Positions 13,975-31,090 of a stretch of 64,000 bases of DNA are shown in pieces; position 1 is the stretch's first letter; each line of letters opens with the position of its first letter. The notes under the pieces are model-generated. The model was given only the letters and a program-made list of their open reading frames with translations, did not search any database and was not told the origin of the DNA. Where the stretch lies: positions 2,433,501-2,497,500 of the forward strand of contig JAYKKM010000452.1 in the NCBI GenBank assembly GCA_035772405.1, in the 5' to 3' direction. Both the position numbers and the translations under genes were made by a program. Source of the DNA: Chrysogorgia sp. JL179-B06 (lineage: Eukaryota > Cnidaria > Anthozoa > Scleralcyonacea > Chrysogorgiidae).

Positions 13975-14400
13975 ATTCTTATTTTAGTCAATATTTTACT
14001 TAAAATGAGAAAAATCAAGAAAATTATTCTTACCAAGAATCGATTTTACTTAAAACAAGAAAAAATATTCTTACCAAGATTAATAAGAACCTGATTTTTC
14101 TTAAAATAAGAAAAATATTCTTGCCAAGAATAAACAAGAACTTGATTTTTCTTAAAATAAGAAAATTATTCTTACCAAGAATAAACAAGAACTTGATCTT
14201 TCTTAAAATAAGAAAATTATTCTTACTAAGAATAAACAAGAACTTAATTTTTCTTAAAATAAGAAAAATATTCTTACGAAGAATAAAGAAGAACTTGATC
14301 TTTCTTAAAATAAGAAAAATATTCGATCGAAATATTCTGTCCAAGAATAAACAAGATTTTTCTTAAAATATGGAAAATATTCTTACCGAGATTAAACACG
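13975..14400. repeat. 51-bp tandem repeat, self-complementary units
   Basis: About seven units of roughly 51 bp containing TTCTTAAAATAAGAA and TATTCTTACCAAGAATA, each a small palindrome. Because 51 is a multiple of 3, both strands show open frames by repetition; I do not regard them as genes. Confidence 0.85.
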
Positions 14401-15087
14401 AAGACATAAGTATATATGTTTACTGAAAACAAGCAAAAAGGATAGTGATATATTATTTTTATAAGAAATGGAAATACATGTATGAAGGAATACAGGTATA
14501 TACTTCATGGAAGTCCACATATAGTACCCGCGATAACTTCGTCTATCCCTCCCAGTGCTACGGAGGAGGCTAAACGCTAACTAAAACGACTAATAGCGTA
14601 GAGTCTGGCTACTATTTCTTTTGTTATGGCATGGGTAAAAGCGGACAAACATCGGTTACTGACGTCAACTATATGTGGGACTATCATGAAGTATTTCCCG
14701 AAATACGCATGCGCTGTTCAGTCTGTTGGTTTACAATGGTTTGTGCATATGTACATCTAGTACGTTTACCATATATGGTACTACCAGCCTGATAGGCAAC
14801 GAGCAAATAGAAGGCACTGACGAGCAAATAGCTTGAAATAACGAGCAAATAGAAGGCATCGCCTGCACGCGGGTAATACGCTAGGGATGGAGCTTGCGGT
14901 GATGAATACCGAACATGGATTGTTCAATTCAGCTTTTTCGTCGGCTTTTTCCACTCTAATCTAAAGTTTAATTACATCCGAACAAACATTGAGATTGTGA
15001 AACTGTATTGCCCGTTAGAGTAAGCTGCAAACCTTGCTATAACTTCATTGCAATGATTAAAGTAAGTAAACATTTTGCAATTTCAAT
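14401..15087. other. No supported gene
   Basis: Possibly 5' remains of the Penelope-like element that follows, but no RT motif is visible. Confidence 0.35.
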
Positions 15088-15636
15088 ATGTATAACAACA
15101 GAATATTTACGATAAATATGTATACACAAATTCTGGTTATCAATTTAAATTTACAAAATTACCTGATATACAATAGAAACATTGCAGCTCCATATAGAGA
15201 CATAGTATACAAAGCAACAGTGACAGTAAACATCACAAACGAAATAAAACACTACATTGGTATGACTGCAACCACATTCAAAGAGCGATTGGCCAACCAC
15301 ACTAAATCTTTTCAACATAAAAAGCATGAAAATGACACCGAACTTTCGAAATATATTTGGACATTGAAAGAAAACAATAAAGATTTCAGTATTAATTGGC
15401 AAATTCTAAAACATTCTATTTCGTACACAGGAGGATCAAAACGATGCAATTTATGTTTAGAAGAAAAATTTTGTATTTTAAAAGAAAAAAATAAGAATAG
15501 TTTACTCAACAAAAGAGCGGAAATAATTTCACAGTGTCGTCATCGTAATAAATTTCGCGTAATCAACGCAAACAAAGCCATGACCTCATGCTTTGTCCCC
15601 CACATACGCCCCCACTTTCCGGCAGAAAGCCTATAA
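15088..15636 (+). CDS. Penelope-like element C-terminal GIY-YIG endonuclease (5'-truncated)
   Basis: The credible domain starts near 15180 (DIVYKATV) and runs to the stop. It shows the GIY-YIG hallmarks of Penelope-like elements: VYKATV then HYIGMTATTFKERLANH, TELSKYIWTLK, the Cys-rich KRCNLCLEEKF with the catalytic Glu, and LNKRAEIISQCRHRNKF. The reverse transcriptase that should precede it is missing, so this is the endonuclease end of a truncated copy. The sequence after the stop ends in (TA)n at 15798, as does the solo 3' end at 10.25 kb. The N-terminal 30 codons are probably not part of the protein. It no longer makes a working polyprotein, but the domain itself is uninterrupted. Confidence 0.8.
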   Translation: MYNNRIFTINMYTQILVINLNLQNYLIYNRNIAAPYRDIVYKATVTVNITNEIKHYIGMTATTFKERLANHTKSFQHKKHENDTELSKYIWTLKENNKDFSINWQILKHSISYTGGSKRCNLCLEEKFCILKEKNKNSLLNKRAEIISQCRHRNKFRVINANKAMTSCFVPHIRPHFPAESL

Positions 15637-15794
15637 ATAAGCGGTCATCCCTTTCGATATTGTCACTGCCTGAAGATTCTTTTACAGATGAAACAAGTTG
15701 TAGCAGACCAGTTTTGAGGTAAGCGAAAATCTATTATTTGCTCTAACTATATGTTGTTGAGCACTCTTTGCATTTAGTAGACCAAAACCTACAC

Positions 15795-15860
<66 letters not shown>
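15637..15860 (+). mobile_element. Penelope-like 3' region and (TA)n tail
   Basis: Shortly after the stop a CTGAAGA...GAAAC arrangement occurs (about 15670-15692). Then the block shared with 10248-10312, then TA repeats from about 15798. Confidence 0.6.
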
Positions 15861-15864
<4 letters not shown>

Positions 15865-16177
15865 GTAGTGATAGAAACTATCGTGAGGATAGAAACTAGC
15901 GCATACAAAATCGTACGGATAGAGTGCTCAATGCGTACGCAGAGCGGTATAACACAAGATGAGAAACACAAGTTACTTCATCGAAATTTTTTTCGAAACA
16001 TTCGAAACCTTTAGGTCATATTGAGCGCTCTACAGGATGAAAACCATTGTCGCTTACGCATTATGCGCACGCTCACTGCTTGCAGTTTGAGCGCTCTGGC
16101 ATGGTTTTTGATGTCCCACATTTAGTGTGCATCAAGGATGACTGTAAATAGCAGTTATCTTCATCCTGCTCATCAGC

Positions 16178-16223
16178 ACTACACTGATGAGGCCCAAAAG
16201 GCCGAAACGGTACCGTCTGTAGT
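16178..16223 (+). ncRNA. Type I hammerhead ribozyme, unit 1 (canonical)
   Basis: Stem I ACTACA/TGTAGT (6 bp) closes the core CTGATGA. Stem II is GGCC-CAAAA-GGCC, then GAAA, then a palindromic stem III CGGTACCG, then the cleavage triplet GTC (16215-16217). All universally conserved hammerhead core bases are present. A stem III this short is stable mainly as a dimer between two units, as known for Penelope-type and newt hammerheads. Confidence 0.88.
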
Positions 16224-16410
16224 TAGATATCGCTCTATGACCTTTAGGTCATATTGAGCGCTCTACAGGATGAAAACCATTGTCGCTTACGCATTATGCG
16301 CACGCTCACTGCTTGCAGTTTGAGCGCTCTGGCATGGTTTTTGATGTCCCACATTTTGTGTGCATCAAGGATGACTGTAAATAGCAGTTATCTTCATCCT
16401 GCTCATCAGC

Positions 16411-16447
16411 ACTACACTGATGAGGCCGAAACGGTACCGTCTGTAGT
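16411..16447 (+). ncRNA. Hammerhead ribozyme, unit 2, stem II deleted
   Basis: Same core, but 9 nt are missing between CTGATGAGGCC and GAAAC, removing the loop and one strand of stem II. It should be inactive or very weak. Confidence 0.75.
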
Positions 16448-16634
16448 TAGATATCGCTCTATGACCTTTAGGTCATATTGAGCGCTCTACAGGATGAAAA
16501 CCATTGTCGCTTACGCATTATGCGCACGCTCACTGCTTGCAGTTTGAGCGCTCTGGCATGGTTTTTGATGTCCCACATTTTGTGTGCATCAAGGATGACT
16601 GTAAATAGCAGTTATCTTCATCCTGCTCATCAGC

Positions 16635-16827
<193 letters not shown>

Positions 16828-16954
16828 TAATATTTGGCATTTCACTCGATCAAACTACATGTTGAAAGGATTTGTGGTGAAGGAAAATTTCGAGTGTTGG
16901 AATACATACATTTTAAGACCAAACCGGGACCAGTTGCGAAAAATGCAACTTAGC

Positions 16955-17029
16955 GGCCTTCCGGTAGGAATTGAACCCGCGACCCTGCGATTGCTAGTGC
17001 AGTGCTCTGACCACTGAGCTACGGAAGCC
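16955..17029 (-). repeat. tRNA-like pol III head
   Basis: GGCTTCCGTAGCTCAGTGG (A box) and GGGTTCAATTCC (B box) on the minus strand. The anticodon stem is extended by one base (GCAATCGC) relative to the copies at 11.07 kb. Confidence 0.7.
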
Positions 17030-17479
17030 GTTGCCGAGAGCCTAGTCACGAGTTCTGTATATATGGTGGTAATGCCGGGATAAGATTCTGGGTATATTAT
17101 AGGTAATATTTGGCATTTCACTCGATCAAACTACATGTTGAAAGGATTTGTGGTGAAGGAAAATTTCGAGTGTTGGAATACATACATTTTAAGACCAAAC
17201 CGGGACCAGTTGCGAAAAATGCAACTTAGCGGCCTTCCGGTAGGAATTGAACCCGGGTTCAATTCCTACCGGAAGGCCGCTAAGTTGCATTTTTCGCAAC
17301 TGGTCCCGGTTTGGTCTTAAAATGTATGTATTCCAACACTCGAAATTTTCCTTCACCACAAATCCTTTCAACATGTAGTTTGATCGAGTGAAATGCCAAA
17401 TATTACCTATAATATACCCAGAATCTTATCCCGGCATTACCACCATATATACAGAACTCGTGACTAGGCTCTCGGCAAC

Positions 17480-17554
17480 GGCTTCCGTAGCTCAGTGGTC
17501 AGAGCACTGCACTAGCAATCGCAGGGTCGCGGGTTCAATTCCTACCGGAAGGCC
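17480..17554 (+). repeat. tRNA-like pol III head (mirror copy)
   Basis: Exact mirror of 16955-17029 across the palindrome centre. Confidence 0.7.
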
Positions 17555-17684
17555 GCTAAGTTGCATTTTTCGCAACTGGTCCCGGTTTGGTCTTAAAATG
17601 TATGTATTCCAACACTCGAAATTTTCCTTCACCACAAATCCTTTCAACATGTAGTTTGATCGAGTGAAATGCCAAATATTACCT

Positions 17685-18074
<390 letters not shown>

Positions 18075-19290
18075 TAAGACCAAACCGGGACCAGTTGCGA
18101 AAATTGCAACTTCAAGGACTTCGGGCTGGAATTGAACCCGCAGACCCTGCGATGCGGCTAGTGCAGTGCACTGAGCTACGGAAGCCGTTGCCGAGAGCCT
18201 AGTCACGAGTTCTGTATATATTGTTGGTAATGCCGGGATAAGATTCTGGGTATATTACAAGTTATAATATTTGGCATTTCACTCGAATAAACTGCGTGTT
18301 CTAAAGATTTTTTATAGTGAAGAAAAATTTCGAGTGTTGGAATATATACATTCGTATTCAATCGAGATATGGTCAGGAAACTCAGCAAACTTCAAAGCGA
18401 CTATAATGAGCTACGTTTTGATGTTGAACCGTACCTTACACCGTGCACACCCTTTGTTTTAGGTTTATTAATATTTGTAAAATTCATTAATAATTTATGA
18501 AGAAAATTCAAAATAAATTAATATTTAATCAGCATCTTTAACCCAGGATAAAACATTGATTAAACATCAATGTTTTATCAAAGTTAACTTGCTGATTAAT
18601 AAATCATCAATGTTTTATCAAAGTTAACTTGCTCAAATTGAGCTTTTTCGGAGTTAAAATAATTTGTTTGTACCGTTTCAAATCTACAACTTCCAAACAA
18701 AGTATATGTATTATATATTCTACTCATTTTACAAGTTCGTTAAAACATTCGCGGTCGATGTTTATGGGCAGTTACAACGGCTCGCCTACAGCTCGCCATT
18801 GTAACTGCCCATAAACATCGGCCGCTCATGTTTTAACTACACTTAAACAACACGGTTGAGTGATTAAACCCAAACGATTCTATTGGATGATTGCTTCATT
18901 ATATTAAAATACAATAGGTTCAGTGACCGTGCACCGTGTACAAAATTTCATAAAGACGAACAAAAAGATAGAACAAAGACTTTAGCTGAGTTTCCAGACC
19001 ATATCTCGATTGACTATGATACATTTAAGACCATTTTACTTGTAATACACCCAGAATCATATCGCGGCATTACCACAACTATATCTACATAACTCGTGAC
19101 TAGGCTCTCGGCAACGGCTTCCATAGCTCAGTGGTCAGAGCACTGCACTAGCATCGCAGGGTCGCGGGTTCAATTCCAGCCGGAATTAATGCCTTGAAGT
19201 TGCATTTTTCCCAACTGGTCCCGGTTTGGTCTTAAAACGTATGTATTCCAACACTCGAAATTTTCCTTCACTGCATAAATCCTTTCTATC
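18075..19290. repeat. Large imperfect inverted repeat bounded by tRNA-bearing units
   Basis: Minus-oriented tRNA-like head at 18115-18186, plus-oriented head at 19116-19195. Between them, 18357-18390 (ATCGAGATATGG) is inverted at 18990-19015 (CCATATCTCGAT), and a 95-bp palindrome (GTTTATGGGCAGTTACAA and its complement) sits at 18738-18835. Also two direct copies of ATCAATGTTTTATCAAAG at about 18568-18630. No gene is supported. Confidence 0.65.
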
Positions 19291-19291
19291 C

Positions 19292-23596
<4,305 letters not shown>

Positions 23597-23624
23597 AAAC
23601 TATTTCTGAGTAAGGCCTAAACAA

Positions 23625-23880
<256 letters not shown>

Positions 23881-24371
23881 TATATATAAAAACAAGCTAT
23901 TTCTGAGTTTGGTTCAGCTTGGATTTACACAATAAATTTCTGACGAATTTACGCCGGTTGAGATTATTACCCTCGCCCCAGAGCCTTCGGCTCGAGGAGA
24001 TTATTGCCGTCACTATCACTGTCGTCATCGTCACTGTGATTACCGTAGCACCTTGACCGCATTATTTTTGACCACTATATTTGGGATGCGCGAAAAATTC
24101 TACTTCTTTTTCTCGTTGTAGTAAATATGACTTTCCTCAAAAAAACAATACAATCAAGTATCGGATCACATTTCACATCCGGTTTAGCAGTTGATGGTGA
24201 GTCTTTGACATGCAGCTTAACACAACAGGTTTGTTAAATATTTTCTTGAATATATTCTATAAAAACTATTTTTATTTTGTGTTATCATGAATTTCTAATG
24301 ATGTGTAGTTATTGTTGTTGTTATTGAAATTGTTCTACTTTTTTTCCCCACCACACCGTATACGTTTTCCT

Positions 24372-24444
24372 AGCCTGCGCAAGTCTCTAAATCGGAAACG
24401 GAAATGGTTTCCGTTTCCGATGTAGGGACTGCACGCAGGCTAAC
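24372..24444. repeat. 73-bp hairpin element
   Basis: TAGCCTGCG...CGCAGGCTA ends enclose a perfect inner pair around ATCGGAAACGGAAA / TTTCCGTTTCCGAT. A similar-sized hairpin with AGCCTGTGCACA/TGTGCACAGGCT ends is at 25823-25865. Confidence 0.75.
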
Positions 24445-24577
24445 GTTTTCCTGGCGTTTTAATATTGTTTCAGGTAATGGACCATTGTTTTCTTCTCCCT
24501 GAGGACTGAGAACAATATAAAAACGCTATGAAAACGCATACGTGTGGACATGGTCTTGTACAAGATGTCAAACGTCT

Positions 24578-24930
24578 CTAGAGATTTCTAACTAAAGAGA
24601 CATACGCTCGGGGGAATTCCTTGTGTTCACTAACTGCTTCATTATCTTTAGACGAATGAAGTGATTCGAGAAAAATACGTTTATGGTAATTGCCAACTCG
24701 CTTCTCCAATATTTCCACATCGTTCGAATATATATCATGTCCTATTTTGCTTTCTCCGATGTAAGTGAAAGAACATGACTGGTATTTGAATTTGTAAACG
24801 ATGCCCTTTATTTCCGCTTGCGAAGGTCGACTATAGGTTTTGGAAGCATATCTCCCATGAGGGTTATAAAAGTCCACCGACAAAGATACCTCTGAGACGA
24901 GGGCATATTGTAAAACGCGGACTGGACTGG
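24578..24930 (-). pseudogene. Penelope-like GIY-YIG fragment (second subfamily)
   Basis: Minus strand: RPSQAEIKGIVYKFKYQSC followed by SFTYIGESK is the start of a GIY-YIG domain of the Neptune-like type. The end KRIFLESLHSSKDNEAVSEH and PRAYVSLVRNL is its C-terminus; the middle is shortened. Its 5' side runs directly into the 15-bp minisatellite at 24905. Confidence 0.7.
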
Positions 24931-25150
24931 ACACGTGGACTGGACTCCTGGACTGGACTCGTGGACTGGACTCGTGGACTGGACTCGTGGACTGGACTCG
25001 TGGACTGGACTGGACTTGTAAAACGCGGACTTGTAAGACGCGGACTTGTAAAACGCGGACTTGTAAAACGCGGACTTGTAAAACGCGGACTTGTAAAACG
25101 CGGACTTGTAAAACGCGGACTTGTAAAACGCAGACTTGTAAAACGCGCTA
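24905..25150 (+). repeat. 15-bp minisatellite GGACTTGTAAAACGC with GGACTGGACTCGT prefix
   Basis: About eight 15-bp units preceded by GGACT-based units. The same minisatellite occurs in the opposite orientation at 29877-30140. Confidence 0.9.
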
Positions 25151-25438
25151 AATATTAAACACAGGATCTCATCATCTCAGCCAGTGGTGTAGTCCTACAT
25201 TTTTAACAAGGGGGGCGGCTCACCACAATTCCACAAAGTTGCTAAGGTGAGAGACAACTATAGGGAGGTTTGGGGGTATGATCCGCCGGAATTTTGGATT
25301 CCTAGGGTCTCTGAAACACCATTTCCTGCATTAGATAGTTTAATTGTTCTAAAAATGGTAAAAATACATTGACTACAGGGCTCACTGACATTATCTTCCT
25401 AAATATAGGAAAAATTAGCATCAAATGATCCTTCAATC

Positions 25439-28067
25439 CAGGGGTGGATTTAGGAATTTTTTGAACTACGTCAAAACTGACCGCATTTCTAGGGGGGGAC
25501 GGTTAAAATTTGGTTGTCTGAAATGGCATTTTCTGCATTCTGAAAAACTATTCAGCAAAAATCTAATAGTTCTAACTTGTGTTTTCAATTAAATATTTTA
25601 TCGTTTTTAAGGGCTTTTGTGTTTTGGCATTATATTTTATTATTTTTGGAGACACCTTTTAAGGAAATACCATGGTTTTGCTCCATTTCAGAGCTGATGT
25701 CAGCATACCTAAGAACACTGTTGTACAGTGAAACACTGAAACCGACATGGACAGCCAAGGCTCACAGCCACTTTCTTTGGCTGTTCGTCCCTATCTAACC
25801 TAACCTGTCTGGTTTTGAGTAGCCTGTGCACAATACCGGAGGGTTACCGGATGTGCACAGGCTAGGTTTTGAGGCACCAGATACCCCCTTTATCTCAATC
25901 CAACCAGACATTGTCTGATTAGAAGAAGCTTTATCATACCATATGGGACATTTCATGGATATAGAGAAGCTCATCTCTCTACATAATCTTGGTCATCCTA
26001 AGGTACACTATGCCACCTATCTAATCTGAGGTGTCTGGTTTTGAGGCACCAGATACCCCCCTTACCTCTATCCAACCAGAAAGTGTCTGATTAGAAGAAG
26101 CTTTATCATACCATATGGGACATTCATGGACATAGAGGAGCTCATCTCTACATCATCTTGGTCATCCTAACTAACTTACACTATGCCGCCTATCTAACCT
26201 GAGTTGTCTGGTTTTGTGGCACCAAATATTTCCCCTTTACCTCTATCCAACCAGACATTGTCTGATTAGAAGAATCTTTATCAGACCATATGGAACATTT
26301 CATGGACACATCATCCATCTAACTCACGATAACATTATACCGGCATCTCAATGAAGAGGACCAAATCTGTACAAGCACACTAAAATAGTAACTGAAACTT
26401 GCTTGGTGTACTTTGACATACATGTACCTACTCCTCCAGTAATGTGTATGTATTAAGGTATTTGATGTGCCCACTAACTTGTTTAACATACTATTATTGT
26501 GCATAAAATATTTATTGCAATAATACAAAATTAATTACATTAAAATGTCTAAATCAGTTCAGTTATCCTACTATCAGCTGAAAATGTATCAATAACCCAC
26601 TCAACCAAAGGTTCAATTTCCTGATGAATTGCCATCAGTGCCATTTTAACTGCTACACCGGTGTTCCTTGTATAATATTTTAACTTACGCACGGCTGAGA
26701 AAGAACGTTCACACTAACAAGATGTGACAGGTAGAGTTGAAAGAATCAAAGCTAACAGCATTTAGTGTTGAAGCAACAATATTATATTGGGATTTGAACC
26801 TTTATAATTTACCCAATATGTCTGCCACAATTCCAACTCACCACAGGCTAGAGGGTTTGGAAGATTGTCTTCATAAAAATTAGAGTTTTTTTAAATGTCT
26901 GCTTCCAACTAATAATACCTGTATTGCCTATTTAGGATATCATTATTTTAATCATTTTGCTCGGTATAATAGTAATACTCAACCCATACAGTAGATGTCA
27001 TTAACATCAGGTCCTGTCAAGAGAATTATCACCTACCAGGGCCAAAGAAACAGAACTGTACAAGCAATTTCCAGATGCTTCAGATCAATAAGACAGATAC
27101 AACACTAAAGTCAAAACTCAAATATCCCATGGCCAATGCCATCGAATAAGTAAAAAATAGAAATAAACACTATTGTACATATGTTCGAATATTAAATATA
27201 ATACTATATTATGAATTATTCATCTTATACTGATAGCCAGTCAATTTAAATAATTCACGGCTCACAAGGAATGAGAAAGTAGATAGGATAAAATATCCAG
27301 TATCCACTCACCTTAGTCTTAAAGCAAAACAATGTTTCTTCCCAGCGTTTACTGAGGAATATATGACTCGGCGTCGTCGCGTCGATACCAACCTGCGCCA
27401 GAAACTCTTGATCCGTGAGAAAAGCACAAGACTGGACTCATCGTTGTCATTCTGTAGAGTGTTATCTACAAGTTCCGTGACATCTGATCCGTAGAAAAAT
27501 GATCGAAACCGAACTCAATCTCAAGCAAAAGTTACTGCCATAGTTTGTTCATCAGTTCAATGCCTTTTAGTTCGACGTAGACCTGTACGTCCAAAAATCC
27601 AAATGTCCTTTCTAGCCAATCAAAAGCCAAAATTTCGACGGGGTCTTGACCAAATTCTGACTACCCTCTATTGTCTTTGTCCAATCAGTGCTCGTTATTT
27701 CGACGTAGACGGCCATTTTGACGTACTGAAATTATACACATTTGTAAATGGTTTCCCTCTCTATCCCTATGCTATGATCTCTTTGAAGAAGGCTACATGA
27801 AGTACAAATTCTTGCGACCCAGCGTCCGCCTCTGGCCAAAGACTGAATCAGCAATATAATATCCTTCGAAAACGAAATTTTCGAAAACGAAATTTTCGAA
27901 AATTTCAAAAACATATTTCCAAAATTTCAAAGTTCAAGTGTAATTTTCAAAAATGTCAAATTTGAAATAAAATGGAATTTTGAAAACAAATTAATTCATG
28001 AATAAATTAGTCTGGGATTTTTGTTTCCGTCGCTTGACGTGTTTGACGTACCCTAAATCCGCCCCTG
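25439..28067. mobile_element. hAT transposon relic with perfect 8-bp target duplication
   Basis: The ends CAGGGGTGGATTTAGG (left) and CCTAAATCCGCCCCTG (right) are inverted repeats. CTTCAATC flanks both sides (25431-25438 and 28068-28075), the 8-bp duplication expected of hAT elements. Inside are a decayed dimerisation domain (26556-26748, minus strand) and about three imperfect tandem copies of a 175-bp segment (25800-26320, CCAACCAGACATTGTCTGAT). Length 2,629 bp. Confidence 0.85.
26556..26748 (-). pseudogene. hAT transposase C-terminal dimerisation domain remnant
   Basis: Minus-strand translation shows LSTLPVTSC, one in-frame stop, then CERSFSAVRKLKYYTRNT and MALMAIHQEIEP. This matches the conserved hAT C-terminal signature (...CERSFS.LRRLK.YLR). 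The stop shows the gene is dead. The rest of the transposase was not recognised. Confidence 0.7.
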
Positions 28068-28075
28068 CTTCAATC

Positions 28076-29434
28076 CTAACCCCCCCCCCACTACGCCCCC
28101 GATATACGCTATACGCTAATGACATCGTGCATCTTGAGCAATTGTAAGTTCGCTCTTGTATGCACAGCAGTTCGCGCAGGCCAACTGCCGTTATCAAATT
28201 CCCTCTAACCAGAAGTTAACTGTTACGAAAATATGCAAAATTGTATATTGATTATTGATATGATCTCCGTAGCTGCAGATATATTTCTTTTCGAATGCAT
28301 TAAATATTTACTTTCGTTTAATTTAATTTTTTGGTGTTTACATATTGAAACCGTGCTGCGCGTCATGGTTATGTTGTCCATAAACACAACAGCGATCTAA
28401 GAATTGAAGTGAACCACATGAACTTTCTTCTACATGAACGAATATTATAACTGAAGAGGAAACTAGTCAATTGAAACCCCCGGGACTGTCTATGTGTTAG
28501 TTTCACATTCGATGTATAGGTTTGAAAGATCCACCAAAGGTTTGTGCTTTTGCCCAAAGTTTGCAGCCTATGCTAATGCGCAAAAAAATAGTTTTGAAAG
28601 AACAGTTATTAAAAGACGAAATGAGAAAAAACAAGTAGAAAGCCTTAACATGCTTTTTGTGTTTGTTGTAAGATTAAACTTACAATGTTTTCTTTTTGAA
28701 AAACTGTGAAAATAGCCGGTATTTTAACAACTGAACGGTGGGTTTTTAACACTCGTGAAAATGAAACACGGGAATTGTACAGAAGCAATGTTAAGTGTTT
28801 TCACAGCTAAATTTAGCCCAGGCTGAAATTTTTGCGCGGTTACATGGGAAATTTTAGTAGGGAATTTTCAGCCTAGGCTGAAACTCAGCCGGGCTGAAAT
28901 TCTCCATGTATTAAATCGACACCTTAATACGTGACGAAAAAACATTGAACAAAGCGACGTCTCGGTGTTTGTCGTACGTATTGTGAATCGGCCGCTGCAA
29001 CTACTTTCTTAATGCATGCTACAACAGGAAGACAAAAGTACACGATGGTTTATGAGCTGCTATCTTAGCTAAAAAGAAACAAACATGTTTAATTTCGGTT
29101 TACATTTATCAGCCGACGACTCGGCCAAAAAACAATGAAGGTCGAAGTTCGTTGCCTAGAGACCTTGGCAAGTTTCAGAGGCAGACTGAAGTGTTTATTT
29201 CATGATAAACAGAAAAAAATATTACTAAACAACCGTTAAACTATCGAAAGCGTCTATCGTTGTTGATAGTTCTTATCATAGTTGCTACGAGTAGAGCTGG
29301 CGTATCTGACAAGATTTCTGACGGGATTTCTGACAGGATGCAGGATTCAGGGAGCCGAAATGCCATACCTCAAAAGGTCTTATTGATACACTATGCTACT
29401 TTTGGGGTATGGAATAATGAAAATTATCGTACGG
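28076..29434. other. No supported gene
   Basis: Contains small inverted repeats (for example TTCAGCCTAGGCTGAA near 28870) and short frames without recognisable domains. Confidence 0.4.
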
Positions 29435-29660
29435 CAAGGAGTGTTGGAATATATACATTTTAAGACCAAACGTTGTTACAGTACTGCACTAGCATCGCAG
29501 GGTCGCGAGTTAAATTTCAGCCGGAAAGCCTTGCATGAAGTTGCATTTTTCGCAACTGGTCCCGGTTTGATCTTAAAATGTATATATTGCAACACTTGAA
29601 ATTTTCCTGCACCTTAAATCCTTAGAATATGTAGTTTAATCGAGTGAAATGCCAAATATT
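29435..29660 (+). repeat. Diverged copy of the tRNA-bearing repeat
   Basis: A B-box-like GCATCGCAGGGTCGCGAG region, the GCAACTGGTCCCGGTTTG block and the tail GATCGAGTGAAATGCCAAA-like TTTAATCGAGTGAAATGCC are recognisable; the A box is lost. Confidence 0.75.
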
Positions 29661-29876
29661 ATACTAATAACAGCTTAAGATGGCTGAAAATTAACACCGC
29701 AAAAAGAGAGCCATTGACGTTTGACTGATTTTATTGAACGAATGTTTCACTTTTGCAATATGGGCTCTCTGTGTTTGACAAGCTTGCAAGCAAACTTACA
29801 ATTGGTCAAGATGCACGATGTCATTAGCGTATATCTGAGATGAGATTACTGTGTATAATATTTAACGAATTTTACA

Positions 29877-30140
29877 AGTCAAGTCCGCGTTTTACAAGTC
29901 CGCGATTTACAAGTCCGCGATTTACAAGTCCGCGTTTTACAAGTCCACGTTTTACAAGTCCGCGTTTTACAAGTCCGCGTTTTACAAGTCCGCGTTTTAC
30001 AAGTCCGCGTTTTACAAGTCCGCGTTTTACAAGTCCGCGTTTTACAAGTCCAGTCCGCGTTTACAAGTCCAGCCCGCGTTTTACAAGTCCGCGTTTTACA
30101 AGTCCAGTCCAGTCCACGAGTCCACTCCAGTCCGCGTTTT
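29877..30140 (-). repeat. Inverted copy of the 15-bp minisatellite
   Basis: About 14 units of TTTTACAAGTCCGCG, i.e. the reverse complement of the array at 24905-25150, ending with the same junction GCGTTTTACAATATGCC. Confidence 0.9.
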
Positions 30141-30144
30141 ACAA

Positions 30145-31090
30145 TATGCCAGCTGTATGGGATCACCGACATACCAATTATCAAAATACCTAGCCTCCCT
30201 TCTAAGCACCTCTACGAGGACAATGACTATTGGGTTAAAAATGCGTAAGATTTTTCTGATTTTGTTAGTGTGTAAAAGGTCGAGAAGGATTGCATCTTTT
30301 GATGTGGTCTCATGACTATTCACGTCAATTCCTGTGCGGCTGGCGATAGAGATAGTCAAACGAAAGCTTCTAAAGATGGAAAGATGGAAAGAACATACAA
30401 TGTTAACGATGGAACAAGTCGTCAGCCTTCTTACTTTCTTATTCCCGTTTGCGCCTTGATCGCAGAATTGGTTATGCAAAAAACGAGTCAACTTCTTTAA
30501 TTAGCGACTTCGCCGGTCGAAGTCCGCTGGTGGCGTCGATACGTTGACGATTCCAATTCGTGCCTCAAACAACAACACGTTCATGAGAGCTTCCACGATA
30601 ATTTAAATTCCATAAATCAGCACATTCAATTTACAATTGAATCACCAGAAGTTTCCGAGGAAGGCCCAAACCATTGCGTTGCTCGACACGAAAACCACGG
30701 TTCTCGCAAACGGAGAAATAGTTGTCGCCGTTTACAGAAAGGTCACGCATACCGAGAAATATTTGGAATTTGACTCACACAATCCAGAGCAATGTAAAGC
30801 TGCAGTTGTAAAATCTTTATTCGATCGAGCTAACATCATTCCAACTAGCTTATCGAAAAAGAGACTGTGAAAGGAGCCCTCAAGATCAATGGTTATACAT
30901 ATATACATGCATTCCTTATATCAAAGGCGTTTCGGGAAGGATAAAACGAATTTTGATAGATGCGGATATCAGAACCACATATAAACCGGGTGATGACCCT
31001 GGGAGATATTTTTCGAAAACCTAAAGATCGACCTTCGCAAGCGGAAGTAAAGGGCATCGTTTACAAATTCAAATTTCACTAACATTGGGA
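30145..31090 (+). pseudogene. Penelope-like reverse transcriptase, decayed
   Basis: Scattered over several frames: SPTYQLSKYLASLL-like text near 30165, the catalytic RRYVDDSNS (YVDD at about 30540-30551), the open stretch 30637-30870 (TIALLDTKTTVL, KYLEFDSHNPEQCK) and the linker RPSQAEVKGIVYKFK near 31035 that leads into the endonuclease. At least four frame breaks or stops. It belongs to the subfamily seen on the minus strand at 24578-24930. Confidence 0.75.

Noticed and set aside
14030..14366. Repetitive Lys/Ile/Leu-rich proteins on both strands
   Set aside because: Open only because the 51-bp tandem repeat is a multiple of three and self-complementary.
29840..30193. Repetitive frames (FTSPR and TCKTR repeats) in the 15-bp minisatellites
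   Set aside because: A 15-bp period keeps every frame open; no other coding evidence.
30312..30491. Separate genes on either strand near 30.3 kb
   Set aside because: They are overlaps of the decayed Penelope-like reverse transcriptase.
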